Positions 33,902 through 44,345 of a DNA stretch of 64,000 bases are shown in pieces (the first letter of the stretch is position 1; each line of letters opens with the position of its first letter). The notes beneath the pieces were generated by a model. That model searched no databases. It was not told where the DNA came from and saw nothing but the letters and a program-made list of their open reading frames with translations. The DNA comes from Geranomyces variabilis. Taxonomy: Eukaryota > Chytridiomycota > Chytridiomycetes > Spizellomycetales > Powellomycetaceae. The translations under genes were made by a program, and so were the position numbers. The stretch covers positions 60,018-124,017 of the forward strand of contig JADGJP010000053.1 in assembly GCA_027603065.1 (NCBI GenBank), written 5' to 3'.

Positions 33902-35842
33902 ATGAGCCGTCGCTTTTTGGCAAGCAGACGCAATACCGCTGCGGACGATGAAGACGAAGAAAACCGCTCGTCGGACGACGCTGTGATTTCCGACAATGAC
34001 GACTCCGACTCGGCAGGTTCTTCCGCCGAGTCGTCAGACACAGAGGATGAAGACCTCGCCGCCGCTTCTGTGGCCGACGATGCCGTTGCTTCGGAACTCA
34101 ATGAGCCCAGTAACGAGGCTGATGTTGACCGTCACGTAGAGCAGGTCGTTGCTGGGCTTCAATCTTTAAATACCCATTCTGACGCCGACCCACAAGGCCA
34201 AGACAGCGACGGCGATGCCTCTTCGACCGACTCCGACGGCGGCGAAGAAGAAGAAATTGAGTTTGATGCCGGCGCAAACACCGCCGCGGATTCTAAACGG
34301 AAAGCCAGCCCGTCCGCTGTGCACGCTCCGCAGCCCCAACTTCGCGGAGCGGCTGCGATGGAAGAGTACCGCCGCAAGCTGAAGGAAGATCCGGCATTTA
34401 CGCCAAGTATTGGCAAGTTTTGGGGCCACGATGATCGTTTCGCGCGCGGACAGGGCCGAGGTCGCGGCCGAGGTGGATTCCGAGGCGGACGCGGAGGAGG
34501 TCGCGGCGGCCCCTCTACGCTGCATCCGGTGGGATCTGCGCATGCCAGCGCGGTCGGTGCCGGGGCGTCGCACGCGCCCACGTCTGATGCGGACAAAGAC
34601 TTGCCGCGCGAGTTCGCTGTCGGCGCAGCAGCACCGGTGGCGAGCGGATTCTTTTCACGCACGCTCTACGATGCAGAAAACGATCCGACGGAAAAGAAAT
34701 GGGTGCACGATAAGTTTGACGATGAAGCGCCTGCGCGGCCGCCGAGAACATGGAAGAAGCATGACGGTCCGCGAAAACCCAAGCCGGCTGCGCAGCATCC
34801 CGTCCAGCAGAACTTACATGCTGAAAGTCCCGTCGGACGATCTTCTCCGGCAGGAGACGGTGTTCCTATCCCGTACAATCACCAAGTGCAGCCGAAGCAA
34901 AGCAAGCGATATTTGAAGACCGCCCGACCCGCAGGTCCTGAAGCGGGTCCGGATGCAAGTGCGAATGATAACTCATCAATGCCCACTACTAGCGCCACAC
35001 CGGATGCCATAACTAGTGATGAGCCCATTTCCACAGCCGCACCGATCTCGTCCCTCGGCGCTCCTAATCGGACGTTTCACACTTTCGCGCCGTCGGCGGT
35101 GCCTCGCTCAAAGACATCGCCGAAAAAGCGCGCGTCGAAGCGCTGGAGCGGAGGTGCCACAGCGCCAGTAGAAATCAATGGAACAGAAGGGCTGCAGCAA
35201 CCGCCGGCTGCCGGTCAGAGCTCGTTTTTGCCTGCACAGCCGCAACATTTTCGACAGGACCATAAGCGCCCTCAACAGCATCAGCAGCAGCTGCAACATT
35301 CAGTCGGACAGCATCAACATCAACAGCGGCATCAGCAGCACCAGCAACAGCACACTCAGCAACAGCAACAGCAACAGCAGCGACAGCCACCCTTCTCCGG
35401 AGCCTTCGATCCCGAGCAACAGCAACAAGCCGCGCCGTTTGTTATGACTCCATCCGGTCTCTTTGTGCCTGCCCACCCTCCGCCGCTCGACCCATACGCG
35501 GCGGCGGCAGCAGCAGCGGCCGCAGTCAACCCATACGGCAACCCTTACATCTACGCTCCTGACCCGTATGCATACGCGCCATACGACCCTTATGCAGCGG
35601 CGGTTGCCGGAGCCGCGGCAGCGGGTTACTATCCAGCCGTGTACTATCCCCAGCACGCCGCCTACCCGCCGCCGGGCACATTTGTATTTGGCGCCAGCGG
35701 TGGTGGTGGCGGAGGAGTTATGACCAGCGCGGTTGAGGACGGGTGGACGGGTGGAGTCGGCACAGGCGGTGGCGAGAGAAGGAAGGTGACGGTGCGGAAA
35801 GCGGATGGCGGTGAAGTCGATTTGACCGCGTTGGCGCGTTAG
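33902..35842 (+). CDS. CASC3: CASC3/Barentsz-like exon junction complex protein
   Basis: A single open frame of 646 residues. After an acidic Ser/Asp/Glu-rich N-terminus it shows the SELOR-type module that clamps eIF4AIII in the exon junction complex: RRKLKEDPAFTPSIGKFWGH then DDRF, and after an insert KKWVHDKFDDE. Between the two halves lies an RGG-rich stretch (RGQGRGRGRGGFRGGRGG), probably RNA-binding. The C-terminal half is low complexity: a Gln/His tract near residues 455-495, an Ala run near 535 and a Tyr/Pro/Ala-rich region. Presence of an EJC factor suits this intron-dense genome. The GC-rich frame creates several long antisense shadow frames. Confidence 0.8.
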   Translation: MSRRFLASRRNTAADDEDEENRSSDDAVISDNDDSDSAGSSAESSDTEDEDLAAASVADDAVASELNEPSNEADVDRHVEQVVAGLQSLNTHSDADPQGQDSDGDASSTDSDGGEEEEIEFDAGANTAADSKRKASPSAVHAPQPQLRGAAAMEEYRRKLKEDPAFTPSIGKFWGHDDRFARGQGRGRGRGGFRGGRGGGRGGPSTLHPVGSAHASAVGAGASHAPTSDADKDLPREFAVGAAAPVASGFFSRTLYDAENDPTEKKWVHDKFDDEAPARPPRTWKKHDGPRKPKPAAQHPVQQNLHAESPVGRSSPAGDGVPIPYNHQVQPKQSKRYLKTARPAGPEAGPDASANDNSSMPTTSATPDAITSDEPISTAAPISSLGAPNRTFHTFAPSAVPRSKTSPKKRASKRWSGGATAPVEINGTEGLQQPPAAGQSSFLPAQPQHFRQDHKRPQQHQQQLQHSVGQHQHQQRHQQHQQQHTQQQQQQQQRQPPFSGAFDPEQQQQAAPFVMTPSGLFVPAHPPPLDPYAAAAAAAAAVNPYGNPYIYAPDPYAYAPYDPYAAAVAGAAAAGYYPAVYYPQHAAYPPPGTFVFGASGGGGGGVMTSAVEDGWTGGVGTGGGERRKVTVRKADGGEVDLTALAR

Positions 35843-36164
35843 AAAAACAAAAATGTAGAAAATTGGGAAAAATCTGGATCACACAAGGAAATATTCATAG
35901 AGCTCACGGCTCCAGCACTGGGTTTCGACGCTTTGTTTGTCGAGCAGCATCATAGAAGTTGCGCAAGGCTTGTCGTCAGCACCTGCGTTTTGGGCATGCA
36001 TTCGCAAGAAGCGAAGGCGACTACTTTGGCCAGCGCTTTCCTAAAAAGTTACATCCCCGGAAAGGGCTTGACGCGTCCGGTGATAAGCGAGTGCGGTTGG
36101 AACCACCGCGCGCTATAATTGAAACTGTGTTTGTTCCTTCCTCTGTTCGCAACGCCTCTCCTCC
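35843..36164. other. Intergenic, no gene recognised
   Basis: About 320 bp between CASC3 and the F-box gene, both plus strand; nothing convincing was seen. Confidence 0.45.
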
Positions 36165-36878
36165 ATGCATTCTTCTCCAATGTCAAATCCCATAGCGTCT
36201 CTCCCCGTCGAGCTTCTTGTCCAGATTCTCAATCTCCTCAGCATAAACACCCTCGCAGCACCTCGGGCTACCTCTCGCAGCTTCAATGTCGTCGTCGGAG
36301 GGGAGATAGATACTCGCTGTGCTTTGCTCCTCAAACCGGAGGGGCCACTCGCTCTTCACAATACCGCGTTTGCTCTTGCGGACAACTTTTGGCAGAAACT
36401 CAATTCCTTTCAACCACGCTGCGCCGTCGGATTCAATCTTCGCCTTGCGCGCACAGAGCCTTCGCTCGCCGCCATAGTACTGGTCCCGATAGGCCCACCA
36501 GCGCAGAAGATGTACTTTCCGATGACCAATGGCCTCATCAGGCCGGTCGTTGGTATTGACGCACGCCAGCCGCTTGCTAGCACTCTTACTGCTTTTGATT
36601 CCGCCGCACCGCCAACTTTCCATGTCACCGTCGCCTCGTGCACTTTGCGCTTACGCGCTGGAATAAGCTCTTTCGTGGGCCGCCACCGTGCTGTGCTGGC
36701 TGACAGGCGAGGTGGCGGCCGTGCGTGCGGAGAAGTCCGGTATCGCGTTGAGATGTGCACTTGCCAACGGACAACGAGCGCTGAGGAGCACCAGCCCTCG
36801 GGTCGCTCAGGCTGGTGCGAGCACCGAATGTTTGTCATTGAGGAAATATGGATTGGGCTGGTGGCGTTGGGTTTGTGA
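36165..36878 (+). CDS. F-box protein
   Basis: An intronless frame of 237 residues. Its N-terminus is an F-box: IASLPVELLVQILNLLSINT followed by APRATSRSFNVVV. It could recruit a substrate to the SCF ubiquitin ligase through SKP1, which is encoded at 48385-49232. The rest resembles a beta-rich, unclassified domain with no WD40 or LRR repeats. A second in-frame ATG at 36180 (MSNPIASLP) may be the true start. A minus-strand frame of similar length overlaps but shows no motif. Confidence 0.62.
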   Translation: MHSSPMSNPIASLPVELLVQILNLLSINTLAAPRATSRSFNVVVGGEIDTRCALLLKPEGPLALHNTAFALADNFWQKLNSFQPRCAVGFNLRLARTEPSLAAIVLVPIGPPAQKMYFPMTNGLIRPVVGIDARQPLASTLTAFDSAAPPTFHVTVASCTLRLRAGISSFVGRHRAVLADRRGGGRACGEVRYRVEMCTCQRTTSAEEHQPSGRSGWCEHRMFVIEEIWIGLVALGL

Positions 36879-37405
36879 GAAGGCGCATAAGGAGGGCCGT
36901 ATATCCGTGCTGGTTGCTATACCTATTATTATGCGCTGGGCTGCCGTGGCCGGAGTGACAAAGAAGAACGTTGTTTGCAGAATAACATTTTGTGTGCATC
37001 CATATGGGAACGTACAGAAATCGCCATAAACCACTCCTCGGTTCAGTGTCTCTGAGCAGATCTTGCTGCATGGCAAGGAAATAAAGCAGGGAAGTATAAG
37101 GAAATTGAGTGCAGATATATATGATTGCCAGACGAGGCGCACCAAAAGTCGCCTGTTCTATAACATTCGCAAAACTTCTTAGAACAAGCCACGAGGGGGA
37201 AACGCAGAGGGGTATGCAGACGGAAAAGACAGCACGGCGAGGAGTGGTGGGTGGGGGGTTAAAAATAGAAAGAATGTACAAAAGAAGGCGAGCTGGAGGA
37301 AGTGTTCTTTCAAAGAAACACGTTCTCGTGCCCGTCGTGGCACCTGCTTCCTGCTTCAAAATGGCTCCTTTTCTTGCTGATGGCGCTTCCCGACGTGTTT
37401 GCTCC
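36879..37405. other. Intergenic, no gene recognised
   Basis: About 530 bp between the convergent F-box and unknown genes. A 174-codon minus-strand frame crosses it but has no family resemblance and overlaps the F-box coding end. Confidence 0.45.
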
Positions 37406-38147
37406 TCACATGATCGCGGGCGCCAGCGACGCTTGTGGCGGCGACGGCGTTGTCGAGTCGTTCAAGGGAGGTGTGAGAGGTGGGTTTGGAATGCACTGAT
37501 AGAATGCAGAAGATGGATACTTTGGGGTCAGTCTAAAATTGCCGTGCCGCACGACGATGGGTCCTCTTCGTCGATTCTCACCGGCGGGTTTCGTCCGTGC
37601 CAGCGGACGATCGTCTCTCCCTGGCCAAACGTGATGTTGTAATCGAGGACAAACTTGAATAGAAATCCAACCTTTGGCGTGATATGCTCTTGGGTAAGAA
37701 ATTTGGACTCCACAATGAATCCGCTAGTAGGCGCGTAGATAACTTACCCATCCGAGATCCGCAGCCATGCATAGCAAGCAATCGGTGGGCGAGGTCGGGT
37801 TGATGTGGATAAGGCGGATAGATGGTTCAGTTTGCGACAGCAACTCGCAAAATGCCTGATATGTCGCTGCGTTGGTGGAAGCAAAGAAGAATGTTTCAGG
37901 CCCAAACGGCTTGTTCTCGAGCAAGTTGTCGGATTCTATTTACGACGGCAAAAAGCGAAAGGGGTGAGTACATGTGCAGTCGAAAGTTGCAAGTTGGATG
38001 TTGCGAAGCGGGGTGATGTCACATACCTCTTCGCGTGAGTTCGTTAGGGGCCTGCACATGCTTTGGAAGCGCTGATGGATACCGCCCGCTTGCTGTGCGG
38101 GAGGTTGGGGACGACGGCAGCTGGACTTGATCTGGAATAGCGGACAT
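37406..38147 (-). CDS. Unknown small protein (4 exons)
   Basis: Four minus-strand exons (38147-38027, 37935-37748, 37671-37582, 37495-37406) join with matching phases and good splice sites (GTATGT, GTAAGT, GTGAGA) to about 162 residues. The N-terminal 40 residues are disordered. A compact central part follows (FGPETFFFASTNAATYQAFC, then IHINPTSPTDCLL), and an aromatic-rich segment VGFLFKFVLDYNITFGQGET ends in RWHGRNPP. The tail is Pro/Ser/Thr-rich. Cysteines occur at several places but form no evident metal site. The family was not recognised, but the consistent exon phases argue that the gene is real. Confidence 0.5.
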
Positions 38148-39179
38148 CGTTGTTTTGTGCTGCGGATATTGGATCCCGAATGCAAGGAACGGCTCGTGGG
38201 CAATATCTATTTGATGGACCCGCCGGCAAGGTTTCGACAGAAGTCAGGCGACGAGTATATGCACGACGGACGACAGTGCAAGTGCGACAAAAGGGTAAGT
38301 TTGTATCTGCGGTCGGCTCAAAGAGACGGAATTTGTGTGTACGGCGGGTGTACAGCGCTGTCCCCTTTATATATTATTTGTCTAAAACGGCAATTTGTTA
38401 TTTGAGCCCGCGTGAGGGACGAGGGGAGAATGGATGGCGGATGGAGGAAACGGGACGGGAGGGAGGGAGACAGAGTGGGGGCACGGCTGCCTTCAGCCCA
38501 ACCGCAGTGACGGGCATTGGGCACCTTCTTACGCACGGCCATGGAATGATGACACGGTGACGACGCAGATCCATTTATGTGAATTATAGGTCTTGGATAC
38601 GGTTTTGCGCATGATCCGCGGAGCCCCACAATACGGGAACCAGCCAGGTGTCACTCTTGGAACGCCAGAGGGTTGTTGCGACGGAGTTTGATACTTAAGT
38701 GCTTCGTGCTTCGTGGTAAATCACCGTCCCCCAGCTTCTCCCCTGCGAGGGCTGGCGTGGGAAATCACCGTCATACCGCGAGAAGCTGGGGGACGTTGAC
38801 ATAGACGCTCTCCTCTCTCTCTGTCTCTCTTCTCTCTCCGCAAGCGCAAGTGCTGCTGTGCTGCGCGTCACTCTGTTTCCCGACAGCACGTCATTGTCTC
38901 ATTGTCCCCGCGCATGACTCACGCACGGAATCTGTGTGATTACGCACATGCAATAGTCGCAGAGTACGGGTGCACGTGACTTTTGCCTGTCGGTGCCTGC
39001 GCCCGCCGGCCGCCCCCGCCCCGGCCGGCCTACCTCGAAATCGCCTGTGGGAAGTCAGCGCCGCGGTTCTCTCCTTTCCCGAGCTGTAAGCCTCGTCGTT
39101 CACATTCCGAGGACTCGCACCTTGAGAGAACGCTCATCCCCTCCCTTTCCCCGAAAAGGTCACATCCCCAATCAGCAAA
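38148..39179. other. Gene-poor RACK1 upstream region with inverted repeat and CT tract
   Basis: About 1 kb. It contains a perfect 16-bp inverted repeat (38725-38740 with 38780-38795), a 16-bp near-perfect direct repeat containing AAATCACCGTC (38713-38728 and 38757-38772), and a CT-rich microsatellite at about 38806-38840. A pyrimidine-rich stretch lies just before the RACK1 ATG. No protein gene was recognised. Confidence 0.5.
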
Positions 39180-40945
39180 ATGTCCGACACGCTTATGCTC
39201 CGTGGCACCCTTAAGGGTATGTGTGTGTGATCTTAGAGGCAATTGCCATTGCACATGGCATGTGTCATTCGCCTGGCCTTTATCGACCTGAGTGTATGCT
39301 AATGGTTGAGCTCTGCTAATGCAGGACACAGTGGCTGGGTCACCGCCATTGCCACCTCGCCCGAGAACCCCGACATGATTCTGTCTGCATCCCGCGGTAC
39401 GTGGGCGAAAGCGCTGCCCGAAACAGCACCCTTCTTCACCCATGCGTTATGGATAGAGAGGCTGTTGGAGGAGGGACGCAACCGCATATGAGCCAGAAGG
39501 ATGGAAGCCCTTCCCACATCGAATGGCCGGCCAGATGGATGGAAGGATGGATGGATGGATCACTGGACGGATGGATGGATGGATGGACATCGCGTTACAT
39601 GGGTGCCATCCAGATTGGACATCTGCCCAAATTTGGCACTAGCTGACCCCACAGGCTTCCGCTGGGACCTGCTGGCGGAACGGCGGACTACGTGAAACTG
39701 CACACCCGCTCGTAGTGTAGTCTGTTCAGCGAGTGCGCGGAGTTGATTGGGATGCGGAACTTCTGCATCTGGAGTTCGCGAACCCGACGCTGAACGTATC
39801 TTTCTTCTCGCTCCAGACAAGTCTATCATCGTCTGGCACCTCACCCGCGACGAGTCCAACTACGGCGTGCCCCGCAGGGCGCTCACCGGCCACAACCACT
39901 TTGTGTCCGACGTCGTGATCTCGTCCGACGGCCAGTTCGCTCTGTCCGCCTCGTGGGGTAAGTTAACAGCTGCCTGATAGGAGGACGCTTTTTTGCAAGT
40001 GACTCAGGCGGTGTCGTTGCTGTCTTTCAGACAAGACCCTCCGCCTGTGGGACCTCAACAGCGGCCACACCACCCGCCGCTTCGTTGGCCACACCAACGA
40101 TGTCCTGTCCGTCTCGTTCTCCCCCGACAACCGTCAGATCGTCTCGGGCTCGCGTGACAAGACCATCAAGCTGTGGAACACCCTCGGCGAGTGCAAGTAC
40201 AACATCACTGAGGATGGCCACACCGAGTGGGTTTCGTGCGTGCGCTTCTCGCCCAACGCCGCCAACCCCGTCATTGTGTCCTCGGGATGGGACAAGCTGG
40301 TGAAGGTACGTTTCTTCGACCGCCACACCCACACAGCACACGGGAAGGAAGCCGATATCGAGCTCGCGAAGGATTATACAACGAATTATATTTGCTACTT
40401 CAGAGGCCTACGGGTCGATGAGAACAATATTCCACCTTCGATAATGATGCGAGCTCGATCGGGCTGGGGTAAAATACTTTCTGCGAACATTTCCTTAACG
40501 AATTCTTGCTGTGTTCTTAAAGGTGTGGGACCTCGGCAAGTGCAAGCTGAAGACCAACCACTTCGGCCACACTGGTTACATCAACAACGTGACCATCTCG
40601 CCCGACGGTTCGCTCTGCGCCACTGGTGGCAAGGACGGCATCACCATGCTTTGGGACCTTAACGAGGGCAAGCACCTCTACTCGCTGGAGGCCGGCGATG
40701 TCATCAACGCCCTCTGCTTCTCGCCCAACAGGTACTGGCTCTGCGCTGCCACCGGATCTGGCATCAAGATCTGGGACCTCGAGAGCAAGTCGATTGTCGA
40801 CGAGCTCCGCCCGGAATTCCCCGAGCAGGGCAAGAAGGCCACCCCTGCGCAGTGCATCTCGATCGCCTGGTCTGCGGATGGTCAGACCCTGTTCTCTGGT
40901 TACACTGACAACCAGATCCGCGTCTGGAGCGTTATCCGGTCGTAA
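39180..40945 (+). CDS. RACK1: RACK1, ribosome-associated WD40 protein (5 exons)
   Basis: RACK1 (Asc1/Cpc2) is a seven-bladed propeller on the 40S head that links translation to kinase signalling. Exons 39180-39216, 39325-39396, 39817-39957, 40031-40305 and 40523-40945 give 315 residues. Typical blades are visible: [56 protein letters not shown] and [15 protein letters not shown]. Codons are strongly biased to C-ending forms, as expected for a highly expressed gene and as in RPS28 and RPLP2 nearby. Intron 2 (39397-39816, 420 nt) is far longer than the window norm and contains GGAT repeats. Confidence 0.97.
39533..39588 (+). repeat. GGAT tetranucleotide repeat in RACK1 intron 2
   Basis: Interrupted run of GGAT/ATGG units inside the longest RACK1 intron. 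Similar runs lie in the RPS28 and RPLP2 introns. Confidence 0.85.
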
Positions 40946-41510
40946 TGACATCTCATTTCTGTATTTGCGTATCATCCCTGCTTTTCACTTTAATTTTTTT
41001 CTCGGGAAAAATTCCTTGAGAAGCGGCACGCGAGCGTTTGCATGAGGGACAGTACGGCATGGGGTGATGGGGCGGGCGGCCGATGACGGCGCGGGTATAG
41101 GGGGTGCAGGTCTTTTTGTATATTATGTGCCTACAGTCCCGTGCTGTCGCCGAAATCTAGAATGTTTGCTGCAGCTTCCACACCTTTGGCTATACCAGTC
41201 CGTGACGCTCTGACCCGCCCGTGTGTAGAGAGACGCTTCAAACCCGATTTGCGATACGGCTTGCGGCCTGGTATAACAATGTTGCTGTTCGTACGTCTGT
41301 AAGCATATGCTACGCACAGTATCCGCCGGGAGTGGAAAGGCGAGAAGGTGAGTTCGTCAGGTGAAAATCTCGAAAGGAAGACGTTGACGACTGTGTGGCT
41401 GTGCAGTTTACTTAACCAGAAAGAGCCAGGCGCACCGGCCCTGTTTCCCCCTCGCATTGCCCATACGCTCGCGTTCTCGCCCTTTCCCCGCTCGATACAA
41501 CGCATTCGAA
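40946..41510. other. Spacer between RACK1 and RPS28
   Basis: About 565 bp; holds the RACK1 3' end and the RPS28 promoter and leader. A pyrimidine-rich stretch lies just before the RPS28 ATG. No gene was recognised. Confidence 0.45.
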
Positions 41511-42362
41511 ATGGTACGCATCAACGGCTAGCTTCTCGAGGAGGATGGGACGTGGGCGGAGATGAATGTGCAGGGGGAACCTCTGCCTCGCGGGGATGGA
41601 TGGATGGATTTGACGGATGGATGGATGGACGTGCCGACCGACCGACGATGCCGTGAGCCATGACCGTTGGCATGAGGAGACTGCCAGCGTTTGCGCCAAC
41701 TTCAACTCGCCATATGACATGCTGTTTGTCGCTGTAGGAGGGGACTGGGGCGTTGCTCTGCAGTCAAGACATTTGCTGGCCTGGGTGGGGCGTTGCATTC
41801 AGTAAAGCAATTCTCGGCCGACAACGACACAACCTTGGACCTTATGAGCTACGGACGAGCTCGGTCCGAGGCGCAACCAGTTATACTGGCTGACTCTAGC
41901 CGCCATGGCCAATAGCCGCGGCTTTTGACTAGTCACTCGGACCTGCTGGAGCTAGGGGGAGGGGACGAACTCGGGCGAAGGAGCCTCTGATTGAGGGAAA
42001 CACAAACGATGGAGAGGAACCATTTTCTGACTGCTTTGATTTCTGCCATTTGCAGGACGCCAAAGCTGCCGCCCCCAAGCTTGCCCGTGTTGTGAAGGTC
42101 CTCGGCCGTACCGGCTCCCGCGGTGGAGTCACCCAGGTCCGCGTTGAGTTCATGGACGACTCCAACCGTTCCATCATCCGCAACGTGAAGGGCCCCGTCC
42201 GCGAGAACGGTAAGGGGGGCAGAGTGCTGTGCCGGCAATGCGAATCACGCGAATCGCCGCGCGAGTGTTTATTATGTGTACTGAGTGGTGGTATCCTGCG
42301 TTTCCCCAACAGACATCCTCACCCTCCTCGAGTCCGAGCGTGAGGCGCGTCGTCTCCGCTAA
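41511..42362 (+). CDS. RPS28: 40S ribosomal protein S28 (eS28) (3 exons)
   Basis: Small-subunit ribosomal protein at the mRNA exit region. Exon 1 contributes only the ATG (41511-41513), directly followed by a GTACGC donor. Exon 2 is 42056-42209 and exon 3 42313-42362. The product is 68 residues, the standard length, with [32 protein letters not shown] and [16 protein letters not shown]. Intron 1 is 542 nt, the longest unambiguous intron of the ribosomal group, and contains GGAT repeats at 41594-41630. Splicing is needed to join the start codon to the body. Confidence 0.97.
41594..41630 (+). repeat. GGAT tetranucleotide repeat in RPS28 intron 1
   Basis: Two short runs of GGAT units separated by a few bases within the 542-nt int intron that follows the start codon. 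Confidence 0.85.
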
Positions 42363-43779
42363 GCACTCTACCGAATTTCCTCCCCACCGATGCGCAGTGA
42401 GCGGACGAACACGACACCGCATTGTATCTTTAACAATTGTTCCTATATCGTGCGTCGGGGTTTTAAAGTTTTTGACGAGCCTCGCCACAGTTTGATCACA
42501 TCATTGGTGTCAGCCGCCGGCGATGGAGTGGGATGGAAACGCGAATCCTGGTGTGTGGGGATGGAAGGGAGGGGTTCTGGGCCACATTTCGCTTGTACAG
42601 TTTGATGGAGAGGGCGAGGAATAGATTTATGTCTCGTTCTTTACTGTCACCCCGCTGAAGTCTTGAAAAGCCGAGACAGCTGTCGCACGCTGAGTGCATT
42701 TTGCGTTGGGGGTAGCGAATCGAGCGATTCACCGACGGCAGAAATGACATGTGGCGCAGTGCTAGGCGAGTGTTAAAAGCAGTCTCGGCTGCAACGGCCC
42801 ATTCTCGCCCTCTTCCCAAAGCCTGAGCAACCTCCCTTCCCCTCTGTTCTGGCGAACCAACGCAAGCTCGTTGAATGAGAGGATGCATCCGGCTGCGAGG
42901 CATATCACCGCGTCCTTCCTTGCCGCTGCCGCCTCTCCCTCAACCAGTCTCTTTAAGGTTGCGAGCTTCAGTCCACCCCCGAACAACATGGATCACAGCC
43001 TGTGCGGCATCGTATGTCGCACTTGTGGCAGTGGTTCACTCCCGTTGGGTCGATTAGGGAACATGAAAACTTAAAAAAGCCGCCTTCAAATTCGCTTCCC
43101 GCTTCTTTCTATATGTGGCGGGAAGTCTATAATGTGCCGGCACATTTTTTTGTGCTCACAAAGCAGCTGAAATCACGGTCACATACTTTGACAGTCACGG
43201 CCGTGGTTTTCGTCCGGCTGCCATGCGAGGTGTTGTGATCACACTCGTGCACTTGCCTCTGCCCACACGTCTGGCAGTCTGCAGCGCTGTAGCCTCACTG
43301 TGTCGACGCTCTTGTGATCTAAAGCGTCGGACGCCCTCGCCGTCCAGTAATGCTAATATTCGGACCGTCAGGACGAGGCCGGCTGCAGTGCTACCGCCTT
43401 CCTTTCAGAGGCTGTGCCCTTTGCACAACCCCATTCACGTGCTGTAAGGCTCATCGAGGACAACGCTAGTTGAATGCAATTATGGCATGTACACTTTGGA
43501 GGCCCATGGCGGCTCGCAGGCATGGGAGGTTGACGGCGGCTCCCACGCAGAGGAGGTCGATAAGTCGGATGCGTATGCAGCGGAGAACGGTTCACATGCA
43601 GCGGACGTGTCCGGCGTGATTTGAAGACTCTGTTAGGTGGCCACAACCGGGCAGGAGTGTCATCTTTGCGGCCAGGTTGGCTCGACACAACGCCAACATC
43701 GAAAACCTGGTTGCTCATGGACACTAATGTGCGTCCAGCCTGATTGAAAAGCTGGAACTGTTCTCGATACAGGAGGGGA
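42363..43779. other. Gene-poor region with a palindrome plus T run
   Basis: About 1.4 kb without a recognisable gene. At about 43133-43153 a perfect palindrome (ATGTGCCGGCACAT) is followed by seven T. Just upstream, TTCCCGC and GCGGGAA form a second small inverted repeat around 43096-43125. The longest frames, for example minus 43368-43790, have no family resemblance. Confidence 0.4.
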
Positions 43780-44345
43780 ATCGATGCCACCGCTGGATTA
43801 TGAAACAGTTACAGCCTTCTCAATCAAATCGACCGCGGGAAATCGGCTGAGAATTCTGGTCGACTTGTGTCCCTAGTGGCACAGAGCTCATATGTCGGAA
43901 GCTCTTGAAATCGATCACTTGCATTCGGAGCAAAGAGATCCCACAAATTTGAGGCCTTCGACACAGGCGCACCTCGTTCAGCCGCCCATTACCGCCAGTT
44001 TAATGTACGTGGGCCTTACCAAACAGTACGGCAGCGATGCATGTCCTTCGCGACATCCACGAAATTGCGGGCTTTTTGTTGAAGCGCCTGGGATCAATCA
44101 AAGTAAAAGCGGAGCCGTACACATGCATGATGGCGTTTGGAATGCTCACTGGTATTCGACTACGCAACATGGCGGCAGCCGGGGACGCTCGCCATGCGTC
44201 TCGCACCAAAACACAGCATGGACGTATTCGACAGTAACGCAGTCGGTGTGCTCATCCCCCACTGGCTGCCTGTCGTTTTTTCGGCTGATGTCTACCAGCG
44301 TTTATGCAATGGTTGTGCCAAAAGACTAGAATTGGGTGGGGGCTG
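43780..44345 (+). pseudogene. Possible decayed coding sequence, unknown family
   Basis: Adjacent plus-strand frames each contain protein-like segments that would run on from one another only with frame changes. HVLRDIHEIAGFLLKRLGSI to MMAFGMLTGIRL lies in one frame (44037-44160). MDVFDSNAVGVLIPHWLPVV with FSADVYQRLCNGC lies in another (about 44221-44320). Stops and shifts interrupt them and no splice sites reconcile the frames. It may be a pseudogene or transposon remnant. The family was not identified. Confidence 0.25.

Noticed and set aside
34159-35656. Several long antisense frames within CASC3
   Set aside because: They mirror the RGG, Gln and Ala tracts of CASC3 and have no independent support.
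36835-37359. 174-codon minus-strand open frame overlapping the F-box gene
   Set aside because: No family resemblance and partly antisense to the F-box coding end; probably chance.
40027-40341. Minus-strand frames within RACK1 exons
   Set aside because: Antisense shadows caused by strong C-ending codon bias.
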